A DNA stretch of 64,000 bases from Escherichia whittamii (GTDB taxonomy: Bacteria > Pseudomonadota > Gammaproteobacteria > Enterobacterales > Enterobacteriaceae). The position numbers and the translations under genes are program-made. Positions within the stretch are counted from its first letter, which is position 1, and every line of letters begins with the position of its first letter. Positions 43,074-53,810 of the stretch are shown here, piece by piece. Under the pieces are notes generated by a model. That model searched no databases, was not told the origin of the DNA, and saw nothing but the letters and a program-made list of their open reading frames with translations. The stretch is from contig NZ_JACSQI010000012.1 in assembly GCF_014836715.1 (NCBI RefSeq), positions 62,001-126,000 on the forward strand, written 5' to 3'.

Positions 43074-44063
43074 TTAACCGCCAATGTACGATAAGTTTTG
43101 CGTAATACCGGTGTTGTTTTGATGCAGGAAATGGGTCTGTTTTTTCTCCCGCAGCGCCGCTGAAATACGCGCTTCCAGCGCCTGTTGCTGGGTATCATCT
43201 TCCAGTAGATCGCGCAGATTAACGCCGCCCTCACCAAACAGGCAGAGGTGGAGTTTACCAATGGAGGAGACGCGCAGACGGTTGCAGGTGGCACAGAAGT
43301 CTTTTTCATACGGCATGATTAGGCCGATCTCTCCGGCGTAATCCGGATGACAAAAGACTTGCGCCGGGCCGTCGCTGCGTTGACGCAGTTGATGGATCCA
43401 GCCGCGACGCAGCAGCTCGTCACGCAGAACCTGACCAGAAATATGGTGCTTACGGAAGAGTTCACTGCCCTCGCCTGTTTCCATCAGTTCGATGAAACGC
43501 AACTGGATAGGGCGATGCTGGATCCAGTTCAGAAAGGTGTCGAGTTGGTGATGATTGACATCGCGCATCAGCACGGTATTGACTTTGACCTTCTCAAAAC
43601 CGGCTTCAAATGCGGCATCGATGCCCGCCATTACCTGGTTGAATTTATCCTGACCGGTAATAGCATGAAACTGACGGGCATCGAGGCTATCAACGCTGAC
43701 GTTAATGCCCGTCAGCCCGGCATCGCGCCAGTTCGCCACGTCGCGTTCCAGACGGTAACCATTAGTGGTGACCGCAATCTGGCGGATAGCATCGTTTTCT
43801 CGTACAGCGGCGATGATATCGGTAAAGTCGCGACGTAAAGACGGCTCACCGCCTGTCAGACGGACTTTTTCGGTACCCAGACTGGCAAAGGCGCGTGTAA
43901 CCCGGCGAATTTCATCGACGGTCAGAAAGCCTTTATTGGTGACGCCGCTCGGCTTGTAGCCATCCGGCAGACAATATGTGCAACGAAAGTTACACACATC
44001 GGTAATCGACAGGCGCAAGTAATAAAACTTACGCGCAAATGCATCAGTCAGTTGTGAAGCCAT
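43074..44063 (-). CDS. moaA: MoaA, GTP 3',8-cyclase (radical SAM)
   Basis: A 329-residue radical SAM enzyme, first step of molybdenum cofactor synthesis. The N-terminal cluster motif is Cys24, Cys28, Cys31 (CNFRCTYC). The second, C-terminal cluster uses cysteines in FCATCNRLR and LHLC. The GTP-contacting Gly-Gly tail (SYIGG) is intact. ATG at 44063 gives the K-12 length; the frame extends 11 codons into the leader. Expression is controlled by the upstream ModE-like site and Moco riboswitch. Confidence 0.97.
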
Positions 44064-44065
44064 GT

Positions 44066-44184
44066 ACACCTTTCCAGATACGGGAGGCGAAGTCATTTCT
44101 TCCTTCGCCCTGGTGGCAACCTTTCAAAGCATTGTCACGGCCAAAGCACCATATCAGTTGACCCAGGTGCAGAGGCTAGAGTGT
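44066..44184 (-). promoter_or_regulatory. Moco (molybdenum cofactor) riboswitch in the moaA leader
   Basis: The leader, read on the minus strand, begins ACTCTAGCCTCTGCACC, continues with paired arms GGTTGCCACC and a GGCGAAG...CTTCGCC hairpin, and ends close to the start codon. This matches the known E. coli moaA Moco RNA motif, which lowers moa translation when cofactor is sufficient. Boundaries are approximate. Confidence 0.85.
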
Positions 44185-44239
44185 TTAGTGGTTATGCCGA
44201 TACTAGCGCGTAAATGAGATTTTTACCATTCACCCTTTT

Positions 44240-44263
44240 CGCTATGTAATCATGTATATAGCG
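44240..44263. promoter_or_regulatory. ModE-type operator upstream of moaA
   Basis: Arms CGCTATGTA (44240-44248) and TATATAGCG (44255-44263) form a near-perfect dyad separated by 6 bases, matching the ModE consensus CGCTATATA-N-TATATAGCG. ModE-molybdate is known to activate moa transcription. Confidence 0.75.
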
Positions 44264-45369
<1,106 letters not shown>

Positions 45370-45426
45370 CGGAAAACCGGAAGAACATTCCGGCTTCAGA
45401 TTGCTGACAAAGCGCGCGTTGTTCAT

Positions 45427-45505
45427 GCCGGATGCGGCGTGCAAACCGCGCAAATTCAATATATTGCAGAGAAAATGTAGGCCTGATAAGCGTAGCGCAT
45501 CAGGC
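45427..45505. repeat. BIME between ybhK and uvrB
   Basis: A REP-like unit GCCGGATGCGGCG, whose second half has decayed, and an inverted unit TAGGCCTGATAAGCG...GCATCAGGC, between convergent genes. Confidence 0.85.
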
Positions 45506-45542
45506 TGTTTTTCATTTGTCATCTGTCTTCTTCGCTATCCTG

Positions 45543-47564
45543 TTACGAAGCTGCAATAAACAACTCACGCAACTGATGCAACTGATCACGAATTTGTGCC
45601 GCCTCTTCGAATTCGAGGTTTTGCGCGTGTTGCATCATCTGACCTTCCAGTTCATGGATTTTCTGCTGCAACGCTTTAGGCGACATATCCATCGGCACAT
45701 TATCCGGTTCGACAATCGGGCGCGATTTTCCTCTGCCCTTCGCTTTGGTTTTAGCAATGTTCTGCCCCAGCGCCAGGATATCGACCACTTTCTTGTTAAG
45801 CCCTTGTGGCGTAATACCATGCTCTTCGTTGTACCGCTGCTGTTTCTCACGACGACGTTCCGTTTCGCCAATCGCTTTCGCCATCGACGGGGTTATCTTG
45901 TCGCCGTAGAGAATCGCTTTGCCGTTGATGTTACGCGCTGCACGACCAATGGTCTGGATCAGCGAACGTTCTGAACGCAGGAAGCCTTCTTTGTCGGCAT
46001 CGAGGATCGCCACCAGCGAGACTTCCGGCATATCCAGACCTTCGCGCAGTAAGTTGATGCCAACCAACACATCGAACTCGCCCAGACGCAAGTCGCGGAT
46101 GATTTCCATACGCTCGACGGTGTCGATATCCGAGTGAAGATAACGCACGCGTTCACCGTGTTCTTCCAGATATTCGGTGAGATCTTCCGCCATCCGCTTA
46201 GTCAACGTCGTGACCAGTACGCGTTCGTTAATTGCCGCCCGCAGGCGAATTTCTGAAAGAAGATCATCAACCTGGGTCGCTACCGGGCGCATTTCGATAA
46301 TCGGGTCCAGCAGTCCTGTTGGACGCACCACCTGATCCACCACGTCGCCACCGGATTTCTCCAGCTCGTAATTACCGGGGGTCGCAGAAACATAGATGGT
46401 TTGCGGTGCTAATGCCTCGAACTCTTCGAACTTCAGCGGACGGTTATCCAGCGCCGAGGGCAGGCGGAAACCGTACTCTACCAGCGTCTCTTTACGCGCC
46501 CGATCGCCTCGATACATGCCGCCAATTTGCGGAATAGTCACGTGGGATTCATCGACCACCAACAGACCATCGGCGGGTAGATAATCAAACAGCGTCGGCG
46601 GTGGCTCACCGGGTCCACGACCGGAAAGAAAGCGCGAATAGTTTTCAATGCCTGAGCAATAACCCAGCTCGTTCATCATCTCCAGATCAAACTGGGTACG
46701 CTGAGTCAGGCGTTGTTCTTCCAGCAGCTTGTTATTTGCCAGCAGCACTTTGCGCCGATCGGCCAGCTCTTCTTTGATCTCTTCCATTGCCTGCACAATA
46801 CGCTCACGCGGGGTAACGTAGTGTGTTTTCGGATAGATGGTAAAGCGGGGAATGGTTGAGATAATCTGCCCTGTTAACGGGTCGAAAAGCGACAGCCTCT
46901 CTACCTCTTCGTCGAACAATTCAACACGTAGCGCAACGTCGTCGGACTCCGCCGGAAAAATATCAATCACTTCTCCGCGAACACGGAAAGTCCCGCGCTG
47001 GAACGCCTGGTCGTTGCGGGTGTATTGCAGTTCCGCCAGACGCCGCAGAATCGCGCGCTGATCGATAATCATGCCGACCGTCAGATGCAGCATCATCTTA
47101 AGATATAAGTCAGGGTCGCCCAGACCGTAGATGGCTGAAACAGAGGCGACCACCACCACATCGCGGCGCTCCAGCAAAGCTTTAGTCGCTGAAAGCCGCA
47201 TCTGTTCAATATGTTCGTTTACCGAGGCATCTTTTTCAATGAAGGTGTCAGAACTCGGCACATAGGCTTCCGGCTGATAGTAGTCATAGTAAGAGACGAA
47301 GTATTCCACCGCATTTTCCGGGAAAAATTCTTTCATCTCGCCGTACAACTGGGCCGCCAGCGTTTTGTTGGGCGCCAGCACCATCGTCGGGCGCTGAAGG
47401 TCAGCGATGACGTTAGCGATGGTAAATGTTTTCCCGGAGCCCGTTACGCCAAGTAGAGTCTGGTGAGCCAGGCCATCTTCAAGTCCCTCTTCGAGGCGTC
47501 GAATTGCCTCAGGCTGATCGCCAGAAGGTTTGAAAGCGGAATTCAGTTTGAACGGTTTACTCAT
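45543..47564 (-). CDS. uvrB: UvrB, nucleotide excision repair helicase subunit
   Basis: A 673-residue damage-verification subunit that pairs with UvrA and UvrC. Walker A is GVTGSGKT (39-46). The damage-probing beta-hairpin region follows ([20 protein letters not shown]). The helicase motifs include DESH and QTIGRAARN. The C-terminal UVR domain (about 633-668) is the UvrC contact. Length equals K-12. Upstream lie a LexA box and a TATAAT. Confidence 0.98.
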   Translation of the reverse strand: MSKPFKLNSAFKPSGDQPEAIRRLEEGLEDGLAHQTLLGVTGSGKTFTIANVIADLQRPTMVLAPNKTLAAQLYGEMKEFFPENAVEYFVSYYDYYQPEAYVPSSDTFIEKDASVNEHIEQMRLSATKALLERRDVVVVASVSAIYGLGDPDLYLKMMLHLTVGMIIDQRAILRRLAELQYTRNDQAFQRGTFRVRGEVIDIFPAESDDVALRVELFDEEVERLSLFDPLTGQIISTIPRFTIYPKTHYVTPRERIVQAMEEIKEELADRRKVLLANNKLLEEQRLTQRTQFDLEMMNELGYCSGIENYSRFLSGRGPGEPPPTLFDYLPADGLLVVDESHVTIPQIGGMYRGDRARKETLVEYGFRLPSALDNRPLKFEEFEALAPQTIYVSATPGNYELEKSGGDVVDQVVRPTGLLDPIIEMRPVATQVDDLLSEIRLRAAINERVLVTTLTKRMAEDLTEYLEEHGERVRYLHSDIDTVERMEIIRDLRLGEFDVLVGINLLREGLDMPEVSLVAILDADKEGFLRSERSLIQTIGRAARNINGKAILYGDKITPSMAKAIGETERRREKQQRYNEEHGITPQGLNKKVVDILALGQNIAKTKAKGRGKSRPIVEPDNVPMDMSPKALQQKIHELEGQMMQHAQNLEFEEAAQIRDQLHQLRELFIAAS

Positions 47565-47633
47565 GAGTCGCTACCTGAAGGAGTGGGCGGGCAGGTATGT
47601 AATTTTACTCGTCGTGCTTAATAATGCCAACAA

Positions 47634-47657
47634 ATTATACTGGATAAAAAAACAGTT
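47634..47657 (-). promoter_or_regulatory. LexA box and -10 element of uvrB
   Basis: On the minus strand AACTGTTTTTTTATCCAGTA (47638-47657) matches the known uvrB SOS box, CTG-N10-CAG. TATAAT (47634-47639) overlaps its downstream end, so LexA would occlude the promoter. Confidence 0.9.
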
Positions 47658-47959
47658 TCACGCCACATTATTTCTGTTACATCGTCAACGAAAGTGTCAA
47701 TCATGAGCATAATTTGCTCAGTGACGAGATAAAACTCCAGGCTTGCGGGGTTATCCCCAAAGCAACGGCTTTTTTAACAATTGTCAAGATGACTGATGAC
47801 GGATTTATGGCAAGAGATGTCACTTTCATGACTGCCATTGCTTTTATTTAATTAATTGAAAAATAACAAATATTTTCCCAAGCCTTCTTTCGCGTCAATT
47901 CGCGTGCAAGCCGCGTATTCTCTCGCTTGCATCGCGTTTTCTAACTCTAATGCACATGG

Positions 47960-47982
47960 TTATCCACAGGAATAGTGGATAA
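47960..47982. promoter_or_regulatory. Inverted pair of DnaA-type boxes
   Basis: TTATCCACA (47960-47968) is a perfect DnaA box. AGTGGATAA (47974-47982) is the reverse of a one-mismatch box, 5 bases away. K-12 has a DnaA box near the distal uvrB promoter, which supports a regulatory role. Confidence 0.7.
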
Positions 47983-48078
47983 CTGCCTGCAGCCCGTATG
48001 CCCTGCCGCCTGGGCAATTCCCACACTAACCGCATATTGTGGGCGTAAATATTTTTTCTCGATTCTTTTAAAATTTAA

Positions 48079-48130
48079 TTGGTTAAATTGCAGGCAACAG
48101 ACGACGCGATCTCGCTCGCACTTTAACCAA
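48079..48130 (-). terminator. Long inverted repeat after bioD
   Basis: TTGGTTAAA (48079-48087) and TTTAACCAA (48122-48130) are perfect 9-bp arms around a 34-nt GC-rich loop, 9 bases after the bioD stop. It may be a terminator or 3'-end structure for the bioBFCD mRNA. Confidence 0.4.
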
Positions 48131-48138
48131 ATATATTG

Positions 48139-48819
48139 CTACAACAATGCGGTGAGATTGAGGTACTTTCCGGTTAGCGCGTTTTCAGGGGGTTCATCAA
48201 GCCACGGGATCTCCCCAAGCAGCGGTGCGGAAATCATCCGCTTGAGCGTGGCCATATATTCAGCATGACGTTTGCCCGGTGGAGTGACATCGTTCGCTAC
48301 CCACCCTGCAAGGGTAAGTCCGACTTGCTGTACAGCCTGTGCGGTCAGCATCGCGTGATTAATACAACCGAGTTTCACGCCCACAACCAGTATCACTGGC
48401 AGTTGTTCTTGCGTTACCCAATCCGCAAAAGTGAAAGAATCAGAAAGCGGCGTAAACCAGCCTCCTGCACCTTCCACTAACACCCAGTCAGCCTGTTGTT
48501 CAAGTGCGCGTAATCCGGCGCTCATTACTGATGACTCAATCGGCCTGCCCTCTTGCGCGCTGATGATATGCGGCGAGGTGGGTTCTGCGAAGGTGTAAGG
48601 ATTTACCGTGGCGTAATCCAGTTGCAGGCTACTGTTGCGTTGCAACGCCAGTGCGTCGCTATTGCGTAATCCTTCTGCCGTTATTTCACTGCCGGAGGCA
48701 ACAGGTTTGTAACCTACCGTCCGGTAGCCTGCCGCCTTCGCGGCCTGTAAAAGCGCACAACTGGCGACGGTTTTCCCCACTTCGGTGTCTGTTCCGGTAA
48801 CAAAATAGCGTTTACTCAC
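48139..48819 (-). CDS. bioD: BioD, dethiobiotin synthetase
   Basis: A 226-residue ATP-dependent carboxylase that closes the ureido ring of dethiobiotin. The P-loop is GTDTEVGKT, with [11 protein letters not shown] and [11 protein letters not shown] further on. It starts with GTG at 48819, overlapping the bioC stop by 8 bases, as in K-12. The C-terminus ([11 protein letters not shown]) seems one residue longer than the K-12 protein as I remember it. It is the last gene of bioBFCD. Confidence 0.95.
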   Translation of the reverse strand: MSKRYFVTGTDTEVGKTVASCALLQAAKAAGYRTVGYKPVASGSEITAEGLRNSDALALQRNSSLQLDYATVNPYTFAEPTSPHIISAQEGRPIESSVMSAGLRALEQQADWVLVEGAGGWFTPLSDSFTFADWVTQEQLPVILVVGVKLGCINHAMLTAQAVQQVGLTLAGWVANDVTPPGKRHAEYMATLKRMISAPLLGEIPWLDEPPENALTGKYLNLTALL

Positions 48820-49567
48820 GAGCAATCACTCCCAAAAAAAGATGATAAGTCAGAGGATATCGCCCCTGTTTTTGCGGCCAGGCCAGTTGCAGTTGCTGTA
48901 GCTGTGAACGCGTTAATATTCGCGGGTCGCGCCCTTCGTGAAGATGCGTTGCGCCAATGCCTTTCAGGGAACGCATGGCACTGAGCGCATCATCAAAGCA
49001 CAGCGTGACAGGTTGCATATTGTGTTGATAACGAAAACCTTTCAGCGCCTGTTCAATGTCAGCGGGCGGTAAAAAGTGATTGGCATGCGGGCGTTCGTCT
49101 ACCGCTTGCCACGCCTGATGTAATTCAGGGAGCGAACCCTGCGCCAGGGTGGTAAACGCCACCACGCCGCCGGGGCGTACTACTCGGCAAAGCTCGCATA
49201 ATGCCGTGGATAACTCACCACACCACTGCACGGCAAGGTTGCTCCACGCCAGATCAAACGTCTCGTTCGCCAGCGGTAAGGATTCGATATCGCCCGCCAG
49301 ATAATAATCTGCGGCATCTTGTTGGCGCGCCTGCGCAAGCATCGTCGGCGAAAGATCGAGCGCCATGACTTGCTGACAATGCTCGCGCCAGTGGCGGCTC
49401 ATCCAGCCAGGTCCACAGCCAGCGTCCAGCACTCTGGCGTATTTACGCTGCGGGAGCATTGCCAGCAAGGCATCGGCGCTCTGGCGCTGTAACTCTGCGT
49501 GTTGCTCATACTGTGAGGCTGCCCGACCAAATGCCGCCGCAATGGCTTGTTTATTGACCGTTGCCAT
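48812..49567 (-). CDS. bioC: BioC, malonyl-ACP O-methyltransferase
   Basis: A 251-residue SAM-dependent methyltransferase that masks malonyl-ACP so that fatty acid synthesis can build the pimeloyl chain. Motif I is [15 protein letters not shown]; motif II is near [15 protein letters not shown] at 49567 gives the K-12 length and lies inside the end of bioF (17-base overlap), so translation is coupled. The sequence differs from my recollection of K-12 BioC at many positions. Confidence 0.95.
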   Translation of the reverse strand: MATVNKQAIAAAFGRAASQYEQHAELQRQSADALLAMLPQRKYARVLDAGCGPGWMSRHWREHCQQVMALDLSPTMLAQARQQDAADYYLAGDIESLPLANETFDLAWSNLAVQWCGELSTALCELCRVVRPGGVVAFTTLAQGSLPELHQAWQAVDERPHANHFLPPADIEQALKGFRYQHNMQPVTLCFDDALSAMRSLKGIGATHLHEGRDPRILTRSQLQQLQLAWPQKQGRYPLTYHLFLGVIARE

Positions 49568-50708
49568 GCAGCACCTCCAGCAGGCGGTCGATATCCTGTG
49601 TTTCATGGGCCGCAGTCAACGTCAGGCGCAGTCGCGCAGTGCCGACGGGGACGGTTGGCGGGCGAATCGCCGTTACCCAGCAACCTTGCTGACGCAGTTT
49701 TTCTGCCAGTCGTAATGCACGACTGTTATCGCCTACGATTAATGGCTGGATGGCGCTACGTGAATCAGCAAGAGTAAATGGCGAGCCCTGCACTCCGGCA
49801 CGGAAATGTGCGATCAGTGCCACCAGTTTTTCGCGCCGTGCATCTCCCTCTTCGCTGCGAATAACCGCCAGCGATGCACGCAATGCCTGCGCCTGAGCGG
49901 GCGGCATGCTGGTGCTGTAGATAAGATGACGGGCAAATTGCAGCAGATAATCCGCCACGGTATCGGAGCAAAGCACCGCCGCCCCGCTGACACCAAATCC
50001 TTTGCCAAAAGTGACCACCAGCAGTTCCGGCTTCACCTTTTGCTGCCAGCAGCTGCCTCGCCCCTGCTCACCGATAACCCCGGTACCGTGGGCATCGTCG
50101 ACCATTAACCAGGCGTTTTGCTGATGCGTTACCTGCTGAATTTCCGTAAGCGGCGCACTATCGCCGTCCATACTAAACACGCCTTCTGTCACCACCAGTT
50201 GCCGCCCCGGACAGGAGCTAGCAAGCAGACGTTCCAGATGAGCGGCATCGTTATGGGCAAAACGGCGAAGCTGCGCCGGGCTTAAACTGGCGGCCTCCAG
50301 CAATGAGGCATGGCTAAGGCGGTCGGCAACGATACGGTCCTCTTTCGCCATCATCGCGGTAATGACCGCCTGGTTAGCAGCAAAACCGGAGATAAACAGC
50401 AGCGCACGCGAATAGCCCAGCCACTGCGCCAGTTCCTCTTCCAGCGCCTGATGCGCCACGTTATAACCGCTAACATGCCCGGAGCCGCCGCTACCGACAC
50501 CAAACTTTTCTGCACCCTGCTGCCAGGCACGGATGATGTGCGGATGATGGCTTAAACCGAGGTAATCATTGCTGGAAAAGTTCAGATACTGGCGATCATT
50601 CGCCACCAGCCAGCGTCCGGCCCCTTGCGCCACCGGATAACGGCGACGCAGGGCATCTGCAGCACGCCGCGCATCAAGCGCCGCATCAATTTTCTCCTGC
50701 CAGGTCAT
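49551..50708 (-). CDS. bioF: BioF, 8-amino-7-oxononanoate synthase
   Basis: A 385-residue PLP enzyme that condenses pimeloyl-ACP (or CoA) with alanine. Landmarks are [40 protein letters not shown] and the PLP lysine in [11 protein letters not shown]. It starts at ATG 50708, overlapping the bioB stop by 4 bases. The protein is one residue longer at the C-terminus (HGNGQ) than K-12 as I recall it. Confidence 0.96.
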   Translation of the reverse strand: MTWQEKIDAALDARRAADALRRRYPVAQGAGRWLVANDRQYLNFSSNDYLGLSHHPHIIRAWQQGAEKFGVGSGGSGHVSGYNVAHQALEEELAQWLGYSRALLFISGFAANQAVITAMMAKEDRIVADRLSHASLLEAASLSPAQLRRFAHNDAAHLERLLASSCPGRQLVVTEGVFSMDGDSAPLTEIQQVTHQQNAWLMVDDAHGTGVIGEQGRGSCWQQKVKPELLVVTFGKGFGVSGAAVLCSDTVADYLLQFARHLIYSTSMPPAQAQALRASLAVIRSEEGDARREKLVALIAHFRAGVQGSPFTLADSRSAIQPLIVGDNSRALRLAEKLRQQGCWVTAIRPPTVPVGTARLRLTLTAAHETQDIDRLLEVLHGNGQ

Positions 50709-51745
50709 AGTGCTGCCGCGTTGTAATATTCGTCGGTATCCGGGGTCATCAGTGCCTGCTCCAGACGCTGCTGTTGTTCGTTATCGCCCGCCAGCACGGC
50801 GGTTTGTTGCGGATTCAGTCCCAGTTTGCGGAACAGTTGCAGGTCTTTATCTTCTTCCGGATTCGGCGTGGTCAGCAGTTTGCAGCCGTAGAAAATCGAG
50901 TTAGCCCCGGCCATAAAGCACATTGCCTGGGTCTGTTCGTTCATCTGTTCGCGTCCGGCAGAAAGGCGGACATAGGAAGTCGGCATCATGATCCGCGCCA
51001 CCGCAATGGTGCGAATAAAATCAAAGGCATCGACATCCTCGTTATCGGCCAGCGGTGTGCCTTTCACCTTCACCAGCATGTTGATTGGCACGCTTTCCGG
51101 CGGCGTCGGCAGATTCGCCAGTTGCAGCAATAATCCGGCACGATCTTTCACCGTTTCACCTAAGCCCACAATGCCGCCTGAACAGACTTTGATCCCGGCT
51201 TCGCGCACTTTTTCCAGCGTATCGAGGCGTTCCTGATAAGTACGTGTGGTGATAATATTGCCGTAAAACTCCGGCGAGGTGTCGAGGTTGTGGTTATAGT
51301 AATCCAGTCCAGCATTCGCGAGGCGCTGCGCCTGAGATTCGCTCAATGTGCCCAGCGTCATACACGCTTCCAGACCCATTGCTTTTACCCCCTGCACCAT
51401 TTGTTCCAGGTACGGCATATCGCGCTCGTGGGGATTTTTCCACGCCGCGCCCATGCAGAAGCGCGTCGATCCCGCCGCCTTCGCTTTGCGCGCCGACTCC
51501 AGCACCTGCTCAACTTCCATCAACCGTTCGGCTTCCAGCCCGGTTTTATAGCGCGAGCTTTGCGGACAGTATTTGCAATCTTCAGGACAGGCGCCGGTTT
51601 TAATCGACAGCAAAGTACTAACCTGTACCTGACGAGGATCGAAATGCTGACGATGCACCTGCTGCGCTTCAAACAGCAGATCCAGCAATGGTTTTTCAAA
51701 TAATTCTGTGACTTGCGACAATGTCCAGCGTGGGCGGTGAGCCAT
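50705..51745 (-). CDS. bioB: BioB, biotin synthase
   Basis: A 346-residue radical SAM enzyme that inserts sulfur into dethiobiotin. The radical-SAM cluster uses Cys53, Cys57 and Cys60 (CPEDCKYC). A 2Fe-2S cluster, the sulfur source, uses further cysteines, including those in RFCMGAAW and KVCSGGI, and an Arg. It is the first gene of bioBFCD, transcribed leftward from the BirA-controlled divergent promoter. Length equals K-12. Confidence 0.97.
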   Translation of the reverse strand: MAHRPRWTLSQVTELFEKPLLDLLFEAQQVHRQHFDPRQVQVSTLLSIKTGACPEDCKYCPQSSRYKTGLEAERLMEVEQVLESARKAKAAGSTRFCMGAAWKNPHERDMPYLEQMVQGVKAMGLEACMTLGTLSESQAQRLANAGLDYYNHNLDTSPEFYGNIITTRTYQERLDTLEKVREAGIKVCSGGIVGLGETVKDRAGLLLQLANLPTPPESVPINMLVKVKGTPLADNEDVDAFDFIRTIAVARIMMPTSYVRLSAGREQMNEQTQAMCFMAGANSIFYGCKLLTTPNPEEDKDLQLFRKLGLNPQQTAVLAGDNEQQQRLEQALMTPDTDEYYNAAAL

Positions 51746-51788
51746 GGGGCTTCTCCAAAACGTGTTTTTTGTTGTTAATTCGGTGTAG

Positions 51789-51826
51789 ACTTGTAAACCT
51801 AAATCTTTTCAATTTGGTTTACAAGT
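51789..51826. promoter_or_regulatory. BirA (bio) operator between bioA and bioB
   Basis: Arms ACTTGTAAACC (51789-51799) and GGTTTACAAGT (51816-51826) form a perfect 11-bp dyad around an AT-rich centre. This is the classical bio operator bound by BirA-biotinyl-AMP. It overlaps both divergent promoters. Confidence 0.95.
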
Positions 51827-51831
51827 CGATT

Positions 51832-53121
51832 ATGACAACGGACGATCTTGCCTTTGACCAACGCCATATCTGGCATCCGTACACATCCATGACCTCCCCG
51901 CTGCCGGTTTATCCGGTGGCGAGTGCAGAAGGTTGCGAGTTGATTTTGTCTGACGGCAGACGCCTGGTTGACGGTATGTCGTCCTGGTGGGCGGCGATCC
52001 ACGGCTACAATCACCCGCAGCTTAATGCCGCAATGAAGTCGCAAATTGATGCCATGTCGCATGTGATGTTTGGCGGTATCACCCATGCGCCAGCCATTGA
52101 GCTGTGCCGCAAACTGGTGGCGATGACGCCGCAACCGCTGGAATGCGTTTTTCTCGCAGACTCCGGTTCCGTGGCGGTGGAAGTGGCGATGAAAATGGCG
52201 TTGCAGTACTGGCAGGCCAAAGGTGAAGCGCGCCAGCGTTTTCTGACTTTCCGCAATGGTTATCATGGCGATACCTTTGGCGCGATGTCGGTGTGCGATC
52301 CGGACAATTCAATGCACAGTCTGTGGAAGGGATATCTGCCGGAAAACTTGTTTGCTCCCGCCCCGCAAAGCCGCATGGGCGGCGAATGGGATGAGCGCGA
52401 TATGGTGGGCTTTGCCCGCCTGATGGCGGCGCATCGTCATGATATCGCCGCCGTAATCATTGAACCGATTGTTCAGGGCGCTGGCGGAATGCGCATCTAC
52501 CATCCTGAATGGTTAAAACGAATCCGCAAAATGTGCGATCGTGAAGGTATCTTGCTGATTGCTGACGAAATAGCGACTGGTTTTGGTCGCACCGGCAAAC
52601 TGTTTGCCTGCGAACATGCGGGGATCGCGCCGGATATTTTATGCCTCGGCAAAGCCTTAACCGGCGGTACGATGACCCTTTCCGCCACGCTCACCACGCG
52701 TCTGGTCGCTGAAACCATCAGTAACGGCGAAGCCGGCTGCTTTATGCATGGGCCAACTTTTATGGGCAATCCGCTGGCCTGCGCGGCAGCAAACGCCAGC
52801 CTGACAATTATCGAATCCGGCGAATGGCAACAGCAGGTGGCAAGTATTGAAGCGCAGCTACATGAGCAACTGGCACCAGTCCGTGATGCCGAAATGGTTG
52901 CCGATGTCCGCGTACTGGGGGCAATTGGTGTAGTAGAAACCACTCGCCCGGTGAATATGGCAGTACTGCAAAAATTCTTTGTCGAACAGGGCGTCTGGAT
53001 CCGGCCTTTTGGCAAGCTTATATACCTGATGCCGCCCTATATTATTCGCCCGGAGCAGCTGCAGCGTCTGACTGCAGCAGTTAACCGTGCGGTGCAGGAT
53101 GAAACATTTTTTTGCCAATAA
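51832..53121 (+). CDS. bioA: BioA, 7,8-diaminopelargonate aminotransferase
   Basis: A 429-residue class III PLP aminotransferase that uses S-adenosylmethionine as amino donor. Landmarks are [24 protein letters not shown], the PLP-contacting [11 protein letters not shown], and the lysine in [11 protein letters not shown] at 51832 gives the K-12 length and lies just after the BirA operator; the longer frame upstream would cross the operator and is rejected. Confidence 0.97.
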   Translation: MTTDDLAFDQRHIWHPYTSMTSPLPVYPVASAEGCELILSDGRRLVDGMSSWWAAIHGYNHPQLNAAMKSQIDAMSHVMFGGITHAPAIELCRKLVAMTPQPLECVFLADSGSVAVEVAMKMALQYWQAKGEARQRFLTFRNGYHGDTFGAMSVCDPDNSMHSLWKGYLPENLFAPAPQSRMGGEWDERDMVGFARLMAAHRHDIAAVIIEPIVQGAGGMRIYHPEWLKRIRKMCDREGILLIADEIATGFGRTGKLFACEHAGIAPDILCLGKALTGGTMTLSATLTTRLVAETISNGEAGCFMHGPTFMGNPLACAAANASLTIIESGEWQQQVASIEAQLHEQLAPVRDAEMVADVRVLGAIGVVETTRPVNMAVLQKFFVEQGVWIRPFGKLIYLMPPYIIRPEQLQRLTAAVNRAVQDETFFCQ

Positions 53122-53179
53122 CGAGCAGTCAGCGTGAGTGTTTCTGGCTACACTTTCTGCAAACAAGAAGGGAGGGTTC

Positions 53180-53656
53180 ATGAAACTCATCAGTAATGAT
53201 CTGCGCGATGGCGATAAGCTACCGCATCGTCATGTCTTTAACGGCATGGGTTACGATGGTGATAATATTTCGCCACATCTGGCGTGGGATGATGTTCCTG
53301 CGGGAACAAAAAGTTTTGTTGTCACCTGTTATGATCCAGATGCGCCAACCGGCTCCGGCTGGTGGCACTGGGTGGTTGTTAACTTGCCTGCTGATACCCG
53401 CGTATTGCCGCAAGGGTTTGGCTCTGGTCTGGTGGCAATGCCAGACGGTGTTTTGCAGACGCGTACCGATTTTGGTAAAACCGGGTACGATGGCGCAGCG
53501 CCGCCGAAAGGCGAAACCCATCGCTACATTTTTACTGTTCACGCGCTGGATGTAGAACGTATTGATGTTGATGAAGGTGCCAGCGGCGCGATGGTCGGTT
53601 TTAACGTCCATTTCCATTCTCTGGCAAGTGCCTCGATTACTGCGATGTTCAGTTAA
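53180..53656 (+). CDS. ybhB: YbhB, PEBP-family (Raf-kinase-inhibitor-like) protein
   Basis: A 158-residue cytoplasmic protein of the phosphatidylethanolamine-binding family. The ligand-site motifs are YDPDAPTGSGWWHWVVVNLP and GETHRYIFTVHAL. The physiological role is unclear. GAAGGGAGGGTTC before the ATG supports this start; the frame extends 14 codons upstream without need. A perfect hairpin (53664-53688) follows. Confidence 0.93.
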   Translation: MKLISNDLRDGDKLPHRHVFNGMGYDGDNISPHLAWDDVPAGTKSFVVTCYDPDAPTGSGWWHWVVVNLPADTRVLPQGFGSGLVAMPDGVLQTRTDFGKTGYDGAAPPKGETHRYIFTVHALDVERIDVDEGASGAMVGFNVHFHSLASASITAMFS

Positions 53657-53663
53657 ATACTCT

Positions 53664-53688
53664 GCCAGATGGCGCAATACCATCTGGC
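53664..53688 (+). terminator. Hairpin after ybhB
   Basis: GCCAGATGG and CCATCTGGC form a perfect 9-bp stem with a 7-nt loop. No T-run follows. Confidence 0.5.
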
Positions 53689-53743
53689 ATGACTTAAAGG
53701 TATTGAAAACAACTTTTTGTCTTTTTACCTTCCCGTTTCGCTC

Positions 53744-53764
53744 AACTTAGTATAAAAAAGCAGG
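53744..53764. other. Bacteriophage lambda attachment site (attB), unoccupied
   Basis: The minus strand carries the 15-bp lambda common core GCTTTTTTATACTAA at 53747-53761, between ybhB and ybhC, exactly where attB lies in K-12. No prophage is present. The base after the core is G, where I recall C in K-12 attB (see findings). Confidence 0.93.
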
Positions 53765-53810
53765 CTTCAACGGATTCATTTTCTTTCCATTTCAAAGCCC
53801 GGAGCAACCT

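Larger units (their letters stand above)
47658..48138. other. uvrB-bioD intergenic region
   Basis: About 480 bases without a gene. It holds the distal promoter region of uvrB, an inverted pair of DnaA-type boxes (47960-47982), a GGGG-TTAT-CCCC hairpin near 47750, and a long inverted repeat close to the bioD stop (48079-48130). Open frames here are short and have no ribosome-binding sites. Confidence 0.6.

Noticed and set aside
53138..53179. Longer start for ybhB
   Set aside because: The internal ATG has a strong ribosome-binding site and gives the known family length.
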